A DNA stretch of 38,753 nucleotides from an uncultured Blastococcus sp. Its GTDB lineage: Bacteria; Actinomycetota; Actinomycetes; Mycobacteriales; Geodermatophilaceae. A program made the position numbers and the translations under genes. Positions 20,927 to 28,169 of the stretch are shown piece after piece. The notes below the pieces were generated by a model, which saw nothing but the letters and a program-made list of their open reading frames with translations, had not been told where the DNA came from and made no database searches. The stretch is taken from assembly GCA_902805535.1 (NCBI GenBank), contig CADCTN010000136.1:1-38753 (forward strand), in the 5' to 3' direction. Positions within the stretch are counted from its first letter, which is position 1. Each line of letters starts with the position of its first letter.

Positions 20927-21940
20927 ATGCCGCTGACCGCCCCCGGCCTCCCGGGCCTGCCGCCCGAGCTGTCCGGACCGGTGGCGGTGGAGCTGGCCAA
21001 GCCGGTGCGCACCATCCCGGCATCGGGGGCCCTGCCGGGCGGTTGCCTCTACGAGCCCAAGTGGGACGGCTACCGGCTGGTCGTGGTCCGGGCCGGCGCC
21101 GCCACGCGGGTGTGGTCCAAGCAGGGCCGCGACCTGACCGACCGGTTTCCCGACGTCGTCGCCGCGGCCGTCGCCCAGATCCCCGTGGGCACCGTGGTGG
21201 ACGGCGAGGTCGTCGTCTGGAACGGCTCGCGGCTGGACTTCGGCCTCCTCCAGCAGCGGATGGTCACCGCCCCCGGACGGATCCCCGGCCTCGCCGCCGC
21301 CCATCCCGCCTCCTACGTCGCCTTCGACCTGCTCGCCGCCGGAGGCGCCGACCTGCGTGCGGAGAAGCTCGGCCGGCGCCGTGCGGCGTTGGAGGAGCTC
21401 GCCGCCCGGTGGGCGCCGCCGCTGCAGCTGTCGCCCGCGACGACGGATCCCGCCGAGGCCCGGACGTGGTTCGACGACTACCGCCCGGCGGGCATCGAGG
21501 GTCTGGTCGCCAAGGGCGTCGGCACGCGGTACGCCCCGGGCCGCCGGGAGTGGCTCAAGGTGAAGTCCTGGGAGACCACCGAGGTGCTCGCCGGCGGCGT
21601 CATCGGCCCGATCGGGGCCCCCAGCCAACTGGTGGCCGGCCGTTTCCGGGACGGCGAGCTCGTCGTCGTGGGCCGGACCAGCCCGCTCGACCCGCAGCAG
21701 TCCGCCGCGCTCGCTGCCGTCCTCACGCCGGCCGGCCGCGACCACCCCTGGCCGGAGCGCATCGGCACCGGCGCCTTCGGGGGCGGGAGGCTGTCGGTCG
21801 CGCTCACCCGGGTCGAGCCGTCGGTGGTGGTCGAGGTGAGCGCCGACGCGGCGCTGCAGGCGGGAGTCTTCCGCCACCCGCTGCGGTTCGTCCGCGTGCG
21901 CCAGGACCTCCGCCCGGGAGACGTGCCGCAGCAGCCCTGA
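20927..21940 (+). CDS. ATP-dependent DNA ligase, LigC-like minimal type
   Basis: A 337-residue ligase. The adenylation lysine is Lys45 in EPKWDGYR (motif I), followed by motif III-like DGEVVVW and motif IV EGLVAKG, then motif V WLKVKSW. Residues 235-330 form an OB-like region ending near FRHPLRFVRVRQDL. No polymerase, 3'-phosphoesterase or Ku gene is present, so it is not a LigD. It matches the mycobacterial LigC group of stand-alone ATP ligases; the gene may assist end joining or repair of nicked ends. It is preceded by GAGGCT six bases before the ATG. Its 10-bp gap to the facing ABC permease gene leaves no room for a hairpin. Confidence 0.9.
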   Translation: MPLTAPGLPGLPPELSGPVAVELAKPVRTIPASGALPGGCLYEPKWDGYRLVVVRAGAATRVWSKQGRDLTDRFPDVVAAAVAQIPVGTVVDGEVVVWNGSRLDFGLLQQRMVTAPGRIPGLAAAHPASYVAFDLLAAGGADLRAEKLGRRRAALEELAARWAPPLQLSPATTDPAEARTWFDDYRPAGIEGLVAKGVGTRYAPGRREWLKVKSWETTEVLAGGVIGPIGAPSQLVAGRFRDGELVVVGRTSPLDPQQSAALAAVLTPAGRDHPWPERIGTGAFGGGRLSVALTRVEPSVVVEVSADAALQAGVFRHPLRFVRVRQDLRPGDVPQQP

Positions 21941-21950
21941 TCAGGTCTCC

Positions 21951-22895
21951 TCAGCGCATCGTCAGGCCGCGGCGGCTCAGCACCCGCCGCTCCAGCGGGG
22001 CGAACAACAGCAGCTCGATCGCCACGCCGACCGCCAGGATCAGCGCGATCGAGGTGATGACCAGGGACATCTGGGACAGCTCCCGGCCGAGGTTGAGCAG
22101 CTGACCGAGGCCCTGCCCGAGCTGCGGGGAGTAGGTGATGAGCTCGGCCGCCATCAGGGAGCGCCACGCGAAGGCCCACCCCTGGCGGAGCCCGCCGAGG
22201 TACCCGGGCAGCGCGGCGGGCAGCAGGACGTACCGGGTGCGGCCCAGAGCCGACAGCCCGAGCACCCGGCCGACCCGGTCGAACAGTGGCGGCACCTGCT
22301 TCATGCCACTGAGCAGTCCGTTCGCGATCGAGGGCACCGCGCCGAGGAGCACCACGGTGTAGATCGCCGCATTCGAGAGCGAGAACCAGATGATCGCCGC
22401 GGGCACCCAGGCGACCGACGGCAGGCTCTGCAGACCGCTGACGATCGGCCCGATCGCGGCTCGCAGCCACGTGCTCCACCACATGGCCAGCCCGAGCAGC
22501 GTGCCGAGGACCAACGACATGGCGAACCCCGCGGCGCCGCGGCTCAGGCTCGTCCAGATTGCCTCGAGGGCCTGGCCGCTCTGGACCGTCTCCCAGAACC
22601 GCCCGGCGACGTCGGCCGGGGACGGCAGGGCGTAGGGCGGCTTGACCTCGGCGAGATAGGCGACCTGCCACACAGCCACGAGGAACCCGAGGAAGACGAT
22701 GGGCGGGAGCACCGACCGGACGAACTTGCGCACCAGGCCCGGCCCTGGCGGCAGGGTGACGGTGTCGAGCGCGTCCAGCCCCGCCCCGACGGCCCGGGTC
22801 CGTTCCTCGTCCCGGTCCGCGACGTCCCGGTCCGCGACGGCGAGCCCCGGACGCCCGTCGGCCGACGGACGGCCGGGCGGTCGGTCAGTGGCCAT
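21951..22895 (-). CDS. ABC importer permease, SsuC/TauC type
   Basis: A 314-residue membrane protein. A hydrophilic tail of about 60 residues, containing the repeated VADRDVADRD, is followed by helices beginning VLPPIVFLGFLVAVWQVAYL. The binding-protein-dependent transport motif, the EAA loop, is PALPGYLGGLRQGWAFAWRSLMAAE. Its start overlaps the ATPase stop by 11 bp, and GGAG lies ten bases upstream. It is the final gene of a three-gene importer operon (substrate-binding protein, ATPase, permease). Confidence 0.9.
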   Translation of the reverse strand: MATDRPPGRPSADGRPGLAVADRDVADRDEERTRAVGAGLDALDTVTLPPGPGLVRKFVRSVLPPIVFLGFLVAVWQVAYLAEVKPPYALPSPADVAGRFWETVQSGQALEAIWTSLSRGAAGFAMSLVLGTLLGLAMWWSTWLRAAIGPIVSGLQSLPSVAWVPAAIIWFSLSNAAIYTVVLLGAVPSIANGLLSGMKQVPPLFDRVGRVLGLSALGRTRYVLLPAALPGYLGGLRQGWAFAWRSLMAAELITYSPQLGQGLGQLLNLGRELSQMSLVITSIALILAVGVAIELLLFAPLERRVLSRRGLTMR

Positions 22896-23694
22896 GACGG
22901 CTGATCTCCACGTGCAGTTCCCGGGTGATCTCGGTGGCGAGGCTGCTCACACCCGGCGACTCGATGGTCCGGGGCTGGGGGATGTCGACCTGCCACTCGC
23001 GCACGATGCGGCCCGGTCGGGATCCCATCAGGACCACGCGCTGACCCAGCCGCGCGGCCTCCCGGACGTTGTGGGTGACGAAGACGACCGACAGGCCCTG
23101 CTCGGCCCACACCCGGGCGAGCTCCTGGTGGAGCACGTCCCGCGTGATGGCGTCGAGCGCCGCGAAGGGCTCGTCCATGAGCAGGACGGAGCTGTCCTGC
23201 GCGAGCGCCCGGGCCAGGGCGACGCGCTGGCGCATGCCACCGGAGAGCTCGTGCACCCGCTTGCCGCCGTGACCCTCGAGGTTCACCACGGCCAGCAGCC
23301 GCTCGGCCTCGGTACGCCGCTGCGCCCGGCCGACGCCGCGCGCCCGCAGCGCCAGCTCGACGTTGCCCGACGCGGTGAGCCAGGGCAGCAGAGCCGGCTC
23401 CTGGAACATCAGCGCCGGCCGTGCCGAGGACACGGTCACCCGGCCGGAGGTGGGCTCGGTGAGCCCCGCGATCAGGTTCAGGAGCGTCGACTTCCCGCAG
23501 CCGGACGGCCCGACCAGGCAGACGAACTCGCCGGGGGCCACCGTCAGGTCGACGCCGTCGAGCACCGGGGGCCGCCCTCGCTCGAAGATGTGCGACACAC
23601 CCTCGATCGAGACCGCCGCGGGCTGCCGCGACCGGACCAGCCGCACGTCGCGCTGCTGGATCGCGACCTCTGTCGTCATCGGACCTGCGCTCAT
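22885..23694 (-). CDS. ABC importer ATPase, SsuB/TauB type
   Basis: A 269-residue ATPase with Walker A GPSGCGKST (62-70), Q-loop MFQEPALLPW, signature LSGGMRQR (150-157) and Walker B VLLMDEPFAALD (170-181). The FVTHNVREAARLG H-loop segment is typical of the nitrate/sulfonate/taurine class. An extra N-terminal stretch of about 26 residues precedes the domain. GGGGGA seven bases before the ATG supports this start; the next ATG, five codons on, is possible. It lies 31 bp after the binding protein gene and overlaps the permease gene by 11 bp. Confidence 0.92.
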   Translation of the reverse strand: MSAGPMTTEVAIQQRDVRLVRSRQPAAVSIEGVSHIFERGRPPVLDGVDLTVAPGEFVCLVGPSGCGKSTLLNLIAGLTEPTSGRVTVSSARPALMFQEPALLPWLTASGNVELALRARGVGRAQRRTEAERLLAVVNLEGHGGKRVHELSGGMRQRVALARALAQDSSVLLMDEPFAALDAITRDVLHQELARVWAEQGLSVVFVTHNVREAARLGQRVVLMGSRPGRIVREWQVDIPQPRTIESPGVSSLATEITRELHVEISRHGH

Positions 23695-23725
23695 GGGTTC
23701 ATCCCCCTGTCGGGCCGTCTCGACG

Positions 23726-24811
23726 TCACTCGTCGCCGAGGCCGCCGGCCGAGACCGGCTCGAGGTCCTGGTCGCCCAGGATCGCGTTGAGCGGCCGGAG
23801 GTCGTAGATCCCGGCCAGGTCCACCTCTTCCTCCGTGGTTCCCGCGGCCACGCCGTCCTCGGCCGACCGCGCGAGCGCCGGGGCGATCGGGTCGTAGGTC
23901 ACGGTGAGCTCCGACCACGCGCGGTCGAGCACCTCAGCCTCGAGAGGGGAGCCACCGGCAGCCTCCAGCCCCGCGTTCACCGCGGTCGTGGCCGCCTCGG
24001 CATCACCGTTCGCCAGCTCCACCGCGGCGACGTGCCCTCGGAGGAGCGCCGCCACGGTGTCCGGGTACTGCTCGAGGAACTCGGTGCGCACGATCAGGTG
24101 GGTGGTCACGAACTCACCGTCGGGCCACAGATCCTTCTCGTTGACCAGTACCTGGCCGCCGGCTTCGAGCACCAGCCGGGAGGCGAACGGCTCGGGCAAC
24201 CACGCGCCGTCCAGATCGCCCGCCTGGAAAAGCTGCAGGACGTCGCTGTTGGCGGTCGGCGTGATGGTCACGTCACCATCGCCCCCCACGCTGTTCTCCA
24301 GCCCCTCCTCGGTGAGCCAGGTGCGCAGCGCGACGTCCTGGGTGTTCCCCAGTTGCGGACTGGCCAGCGTGGCGCCTTCGAGGTCGGCGGCGGAGTCGAT
24401 GCCCTCGCGGACGACGAGCTGCACTCCGCCCGAGGCGGCGCCGGCGATGATGCGGATGGCCTCGCCGTCGCTCTGCCCGTAGGCGTTGACCGTCGGGCTG
24501 GGACCGATGTACGCGGCGTCCAGGGCGCCGGCGAACAGCGCCTCGACCTCGTCGGGGCCGGCGTTGAACACCTGCGTGGTCAGCGTGGTGTCGCCGAGCT
24601 CGTCCTCGATGAGGTCCTGGTCGACGCCGATCAGGGCGGCGGCGTGGGTGACGTTGGCGAAGTAGCCGAGGCGGAGCTCCTCCGCGGCCCCGGACGGCGA
24701 GCCGCCGGAGTCGGCGTTGCCGGTCCCGCCGCACGCGGCCAGGACGGCGACGGCGGGGACGAGCGCGAGCAGAGCGGTCCGACGGAAGAGCGGCGTACGG
24801 ATCGCAGACAT
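23726..24811 (-). CDS. ABC importer substrate-binding lipoprotein, SsuA/NrtA-like
   Basis: A 361-residue lipoprotein with the signal RRTALLALVPAVAVLAAC, lipobox Cys27 (LAAC), then a Ser/Gly-rich linker. The mature domain is the periplasmic-binding type II fold of the SsuA/TauA/NrtA/ThiY class: LRLGYFANVTHAAALIGV, VEALFAGALDAAYIGPSP, LEGATLASPQLGNTQDVALR, GAWLPEPFASRLV. These carry sulfonates, nitrate or related anions. The start at 24811 is preceded by GAGGACCC; an upstream start would add a non-signal stretch. The window has no desulfonation or nitrate reductase genes to define the cargo. Confidence 0.92.
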   Translation of the reverse strand: MSAIRTPLFRRTALLALVPAVAVLAACGGTGNADSGGSPSGAAEELRLGYFANVTHAAALIGVDQDLIEDELGDTTLTTQVFNAGPDEVEALFAGALDAAYIGPSPTVNAYGQSDGEAIRIIAGAASGGVQLVVREGIDSAADLEGATLASPQLGNTQDVALRTWLTEEGLENSVGGDGDVTITPTANSDVLQLFQAGDLDGAWLPEPFASRLVLEAGGQVLVNEKDLWPDGEFVTTHLIVRTEFLEQYPDTVAALLRGHVAAVELANGDAEAATTAVNAGLEAAGGSPLEAEVLDRAWSELTVTYDPIAPALARSAEDGVAAGTTEEEVDLAGIYDLRPLNAILGDQDLEPVSAGGLGDE

Positions 24812-24907
24812 GGGTCCTCGTCGAGGCGAGGGCATGCGGGCGCTGCTCAGCCACCCGTGGTCCAGGTGGCGGCGGGCCACGAGGAGCGGCGACGAAGGCA
24901 TGCGGCG

Positions 24908-24936
24908 ACATTAACCCGCTTATCCCCATTGGTCTA
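24908..24936 (-). promoter_or_regulatory. Promoter of the ABC importer operon
   Basis: On the minus strand TAGACC (24936-24931) and TAATGT (24913-24908) are separated by 17 nt, a good housekeeping-type pair for this GC content. The leader to the ATG at 24811 would be about 90 nt and holds a ribosome-binding site. Confidence 0.55.
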
Positions 24937-24958
24937 GTGGAGTTTGACGCCGTGAGTG

Positions 24959-25489
24959 TTACCCGGGCCGGACGGGGCGCGGCTCCTGCGGAACCCGGCC
25001 CAGCGCGACCAGCAGCCGGCGCAGCAGGTCGGCCAGCAGCTCCCGATCGGCGGCGGGGAGCCCGTCCAGCAGCTCCCGTTCGGTCTCCAGGTGGTCCGGC
25101 AGGGCCGCGTCCAGCGCCGCCCGGCCCTCGTCGGTCAGCGTGACCACGACGGCGCGGCCGTCGGCGTCGCTGCGCTCGCGGGTGATCAGCCCTCGCTCCT
25201 CCAACCGGTCCAGCCGCTGGGTGATCGCCCCCGACGTGACCAGCGCCGTCCGCATCAGGGCCGTGGGCGTGAGCTGGTAGGGGTGGCCGGCCCGGCGCAG
25301 TGCCGCCAGCACGTCGAAGGACGGGGCGTCGAGGCCGTACCGGGCGAACGTGGCCCGCTGGGCGAGGAACACCTCGCGCTGCAGCTGGCTGATCCGCCCG
25401 ATGACGCCCATCGGCGAGCAGTCCAGGTCGGGCCGTTCCCTGGCCCACTGGGCCAGGATCTGGTCGACCGCGTCCTCCACGTCGCTCAC
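24959..25489 (-). CDS. MarR-family transcriptional regulator
   Basis: A 176-residue MarR protein. It has an N-terminal dimerisation helix region, then YGLDAPSFDVLAALRRAGHPYQLTPTALMRTALVTSGAITQRLDRLEERGLITRERSDADGR spanning the winged helix. The wing carries the conserved D-x-D-G-R pattern (SDADGRAVVV). The GTG start at 25489 is preceded by AGGAGAAC and overlaps the stop of the NmrA gene by GTGA, so the pair is translationally coupled. No conserved redox cysteine is seen in the part that senses thiols in some members. It ends 23 bases before the -35 of the ABC importer promoter. Confidence 0.92.
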   Translation of the reverse strand: MSDVEDAVDQILAQWARERPDLDCSPMGVIGRISQLQREVFLAQRATFARYGLDAPSFDVLAALRRAGHPYQLTPTALMRTALVTSGAITQRLDRLEERGLITRERSDADGRAVVVTLTDEGRAALDAALPDHLETERELLDGLPAADRELLADLLRRLLVALGRVPQEPRPVRPG

Positions 25490-26343
25490 GGTAGTTCTCC
25501 TGCTGCGCTCGGCAGCTCCAGCCCGGCGAGGTGCTCGTGGTACGGCCGCGCCGGCCGGCCGAGCAGCGCCTCCAGCACCCGCGGGCTGCCGGTGAAGCCG
25601 TGCGCCCGGTAGTGGTCGAACATCAGCCGGGCGCAGTGCGCCGCGTACTCCTCCGGGGGCGGCACCGGGCCCTCCGGGACGGCGTCCTCCGCCCGAACGT
25701 CCCGCCCGACGTGCTCCGACAGCAGCCGGGCGAGGCGAGGGGCGTCCAGCGGTTCGGGCCCGACGGCCTCGAAGGTGCCGCCGTCCAGGCCGTCCTCGGT
25801 GAGCAGCACCGCCGCCGCGTCGGCGACGTCGCGGAGGTCGACCAGCGACTGCGCCTGGTCCAGCCCCCACGGGCTGCGCAGCACCCCGGTGGCCGCGGCG
25901 TCGGCCAGCCGGCCGTCCAGGTTGTCCGCGTAGGCGCACGGCTGCAGTACCCGCCAGCGCAGTCCGCCGGCGTCCAGCGCCTCCTCGACCCGGTCCTTGG
26001 CGGCGTGGTGCGGCATCGACCGGGCCTGCGGCCGCAGCACCGAGTGGTAGACGACGCGCGCCACGCCGGCCCGCCGCGCGGCGGCCAGCAGGGCCGTCGC
26101 GCCCTCGGTCTCGGCGGGGTCGAAGTTCGGCCAGATGAGGTACAGCGCCGCGGCGCCTTCGAGCAGCGGCTCCACCGTCGAGGGCTGCCGCAGGTCGGCG
26201 GCGACGACCTCGGCGCTGAGCGCGGTGAGCTCCGGCCGGGGCTGCGAGCCGCCCACCAGTCCGCGGACGTGCAGGCCGCGCGCCCAGAGCGCGCGGACGA
26301 CGGCGCTGCCGGTCGGTCCACCGGCAGCCGTCACCACGATCAC
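25486..26343 (-). CDS. NmrA-like NAD(P)H-binding protein
   Basis: A 285-residue atypical SDR with an N-terminal VTAAGGPTGSAVV glycine motif (residues 4-16). It continues with YLIWPNFDPAETEGATALLAAARRAGVARVVYHSVLRPQ, then AAKDRVEEALDAGGLRWRVLQPCAYADN, and a C-terminal region rich in Pro that ends near FTGSPRVLEALLGRPARPYHEH. These are NmrA/HSCARG-type redox sensors or quinone reductase-like proteins. It is coupled to the MarR regulator by a 4-bp overlap, which suggests that MarR controls this operon. The start is a GTG placed six bases after a -10 hexamer. Confidence 0.88.
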   Translation of the reverse strand: MIVVTAAGGPTGSAVVRALWARGLHVRGLVGGSQPRPELTALSAEVVAADLRQPSTVEPLLEGAAALYLIWPNFDPAETEGATALLAAARRAGVARVVYHSVLRPQARSMPHHAAKDRVEEALDAGGLRWRVLQPCAYADNLDGRLADAAATGVLRSPWGLDQAQSLVDLRDVADAAAVLLTEDGLDGGTFEAVGPEPLDAPRLARLLSEHVGRDVRAEDAVPEGPVPPPEEYAAHCARLMFDHYRAHGFTGSPRVLEALLGRPARPYHEHLAGLELPSAAGELP

Positions 26344-26349
26344 CCAGGT

Positions 26350-26378
26350 ACCTCAGCAGTGAGACATCTGCCCGTCAA
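26350..26378 (-). promoter_or_regulatory. Promoter of the NmrA-MarR operon
   Basis: TTGACG (26378-26373) and TGAGGT (26355-26350) are 17 nt apart on the minus strand, and the GTG at 26343 begins six bases later, consistent with a leaderless transcript. GAGG in the same stretch could instead serve as a weak ribosome-binding site. Confidence 0.5.
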
Positions 26379-26383
26379 GGAGC

Positions 26384-26399
26384 GACCTGCGAACAGGTC
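26384..26399 (-). terminator. Short hairpin at the end of the MEDS-HATPase gene
   Basis: GACCTG (26384-26389) and CAGGTC (26394-26399) form a 6-bp stem. On the minus strand the loop is TTCG, a stable tetraloop sequence, and the stem overlaps the stop codon. It is short, so strength is uncertain. Confidence 0.4.
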
Positions 26400-27456
26400 A
26401 GCGGAGGCGCGCGCTCAGCCGGACGCTGAGCCCCTGCGATCCGGGCAGCACGTCGACGTGGTCCCAGAGCTTGCGGGCCAGCCACAGCCCCATGCCGCCG
26501 GCGGACAGATCCAGGCCGTGGGCGGGGACGAAGCCGCTCAGCGGGTCGCCGTAGGACGTGCCGCGATCGGAGATCAGGCACACGATCCGCTCGCCGTCGG
26601 CCCAGACGCGGGCCGACACCGGGCGGATGCCGTGCCGGAACGCGTTGGCCGCGATCTCGCTGGCGGCCAGGTGCAGGTCCTCGGCCTGGTCACGGAGGGG
26701 CACCACCGTGGTGAGCGTGCTGCGGAGCCGGTGCCGCAGGCCCGGCAGGCTGGGCGCGTCGTCGATTGCGAGGAGGGGCTCGGCGTCCTCCATCGGCGCC
26801 CGCGGCACGGGCAGCGAGGACACGTAGGACGACGGGTCCTGGAAGGCCGCGCTCGGCACGGTCCGGCCCGAGGGGTCCACGAGCAGCGGGTGCGTGGCGG
26901 CCGCGCTCTCGACGACGGAGGGGTCCAGCCGACGTCGGTCGTAGATGCAGACGATGTCCATCGGCTCGCCGCCCAGGAAGCGGTTGGTGACCGAGTCGAA
27001 GCGCTGCCCCTCCCGCCAGTCCGCCGGGTCGCTCCCGAAGTCCACCTCCGAGAGCACGCGCAGCCGGCCCGAGCCCCTGCTCCGGGCGCGCGCCAGGTAG
27101 CGGGCGCACATGTCCAGGGCGTCCGGGGCCCGGGAGCCGAGCAGGTTCAGCCGGGGCTCGGACTCCACCACCGCGGCCCGGGTGCCCAGCTCGCGCGACA
27201 GCACCTCGACGGTGTCGGTGGGGCAGGCGAGCACGACCAGGTCACCGTCGCGGAGGCCGGCATCGACGAAGGGCAGGGCGACGGCGAGCAGCTCGGACTG
27301 GCTGGCCACGACCGCACCGGTGTGCCCGGACCTCCCGTTCCGGGGCGGCAGCGCCGGCGCGCCCGGCGGGCACTGCGTCACGGATGCGTCCACCGGCCCC
27401 CCGAGGCGCTGTCGGACCGGGCCGTCCCGGTCGTTCGATCGACCATTGTGGGACAT
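26398..27456 (-). CDS. MEDS-domain sensor protein with anti-sigma-type HATPase
   Basis: A 352-residue soluble protein. Residues 42-205 match the MEDS (DcmR-type sensory) domain: ELLAVALPFVDAGLRDGDLVVLACP, then DFGSDPADWREGQRFDSVTNRFL and MDIVCIYDRRRLDPSVVESA. Residues 230-350 form a HATPase_c_2 domain of the RsbW/SpoIIAB kind, with N box LAASEIAANAFRHG (Asn271), DRGTSYGDP and GGMGLWLARKLWD. There is no phosphoacceptor histidine domain, so it is likelier to be an anti-sigma or switch kinase than a two-component kinase. Start 27456 (ATG) is used; an in-frame GTG at 27468 would add four residues. It follows DUF5701 by 34 bp on the same strand. Confidence 0.83.
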   Translation of the reverse strand: MSHNGRSNDRDGPVRQRLGGPVDASVTQCPPGAPALPPRNGRSGHTGAVVASQSELLAVALPFVDAGLRDGDLVVLACPTDTVEVLSRELGTRAAVVESEPRLNLLGSRAPDALDMCARYLARARSRGSGRLRVLSEVDFGSDPADWREGQRFDSVTNRFLGGEPMDIVCIYDRRRLDPSVVESAAATHPLLVDPSGRTVPSAAFQDPSSYVSSLPVPRAPMEDAEPLLAIDDAPSLPGLRHRLRSTLTTVVPLRDQAEDLHLAASEIAANAFRHGIRPVSARVWADGERIVCLISDRGTSYGDPLSGFVPAHGLDLSAGGMGLWLARKLWDHVDVLPGSQGLSVRLSARLR

Positions 27457-27490
27457 GGGGGCAAGCACCCTGCAGCGGGGGCGCGAACGC

Positions 27491-28135
27491 TCAGATCGGG
27501 TGCGGTTCGCCGCGGCGGTCGGCGCAGGTCGCCGTCCCGGGCCCGGTGCGTGGGGCGTCCCGGTCCCAGCCCAGCCGCGGACGCCGGGCGCTGCGCCAGA
27601 GCGCCGGGATCCGTCCGTCCCCGCCGGTCGATCCGGCCAGGAACAGGGAGTCGTGGCCGCGCAGGACGCGCGGGTCGGAGACCAGCAGGGCCAGTCCCTC
27701 GGCGACGGTGAGCGGGGTGCGGCCCGCCGCGGGCACCTGCGCCAGGACCTCCCCCTTCGGGACGTCGACCGGGTCCGCGCCCAGGTCGACGTCGAGCAGC
27801 AGGTAGGGGGTGGTCGGCACCTGGAGCTGCGGCACCGGCCGCACGCCGGCCAGGTCGTCGTCGCTCATCGTGGTGAACCCGGCGCCACCGACGGCGTGCA
27901 CCGCCTCGAGCACGGGCCGGACCGGCATCGTCGGGAAGACCACGACGAACGGGATGCGTCCGGCCGCACCCGGCACCGGCGGCAGCAGGTCGCGCAATGG
28001 CTCGACGCAGGCGCGGAAGCACTTCTCCGCCAGCTCCACGGCCTCGGGCAGCCCGGTGGTCAGCAGGGCCTCGACCTGGCGGTCGAACTCGAGCTCCGCC
28101 TCGGTGGGACAGGTGGCTGCGGGGAGCCCTGGCAT
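27491..28135 (-). CDS. DUF5701-family protein
   Basis: A 214-residue protein that I assign to the actinobacterial DUF5701 family from its overall pattern: EFDRQVEALLTTGLPEAVELAEKCF, then RIPFVVVFPTMPVRPVLEAVHAVGG, PTTPYLLLDVDLG and GRTPLTVAEGLALLVSDP. There is no signal peptide or membrane helix. The C-terminal tail, rich in Arg, looks unstructured. It begins 34 bp after the aldolase gene end and ends 34 bp before the MEDS gene, so it probably shares their transcript. Biochemical role unknown. Confidence 0.75.
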   Translation of the reverse strand: MPGLPAATCPTEAELEFDRQVEALLTTGLPEAVELAEKCFRACVEPLRDLLPPVPGAAGRIPFVVVFPTMPVRPVLEAVHAVGGAGFTTMSDDDLAGVRPVPQLQVPTTPYLLLDVDLGADPVDVPKGEVLAQVPAAGRTPLTVAEGLALLVSDPRVLRGHDSLFLAGSTGGDGRIPALWRSARRPRLGWDRDAPRTGPGTATCADRRGEPHPI

Positions 28136-28169
28136 CGCAGAACCTCTCGGGCGAGCCTCGCCGACTGTT

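Noticed and set aside
22815-22845. VADRDVADRD duplication in the permease N-terminal tail as a functional repeat
   Set aside because: A single short duplication in a low-complexity tail; no second occurrence or family support.
25531-27711. Plus-strand open frame opposite the NmrA-like and MEDS genes
   Set aside because: Arg/Gly/Pro-rich low-complexity translation with no family motif; the minus-strand genes have clear domains and regulatory signals.
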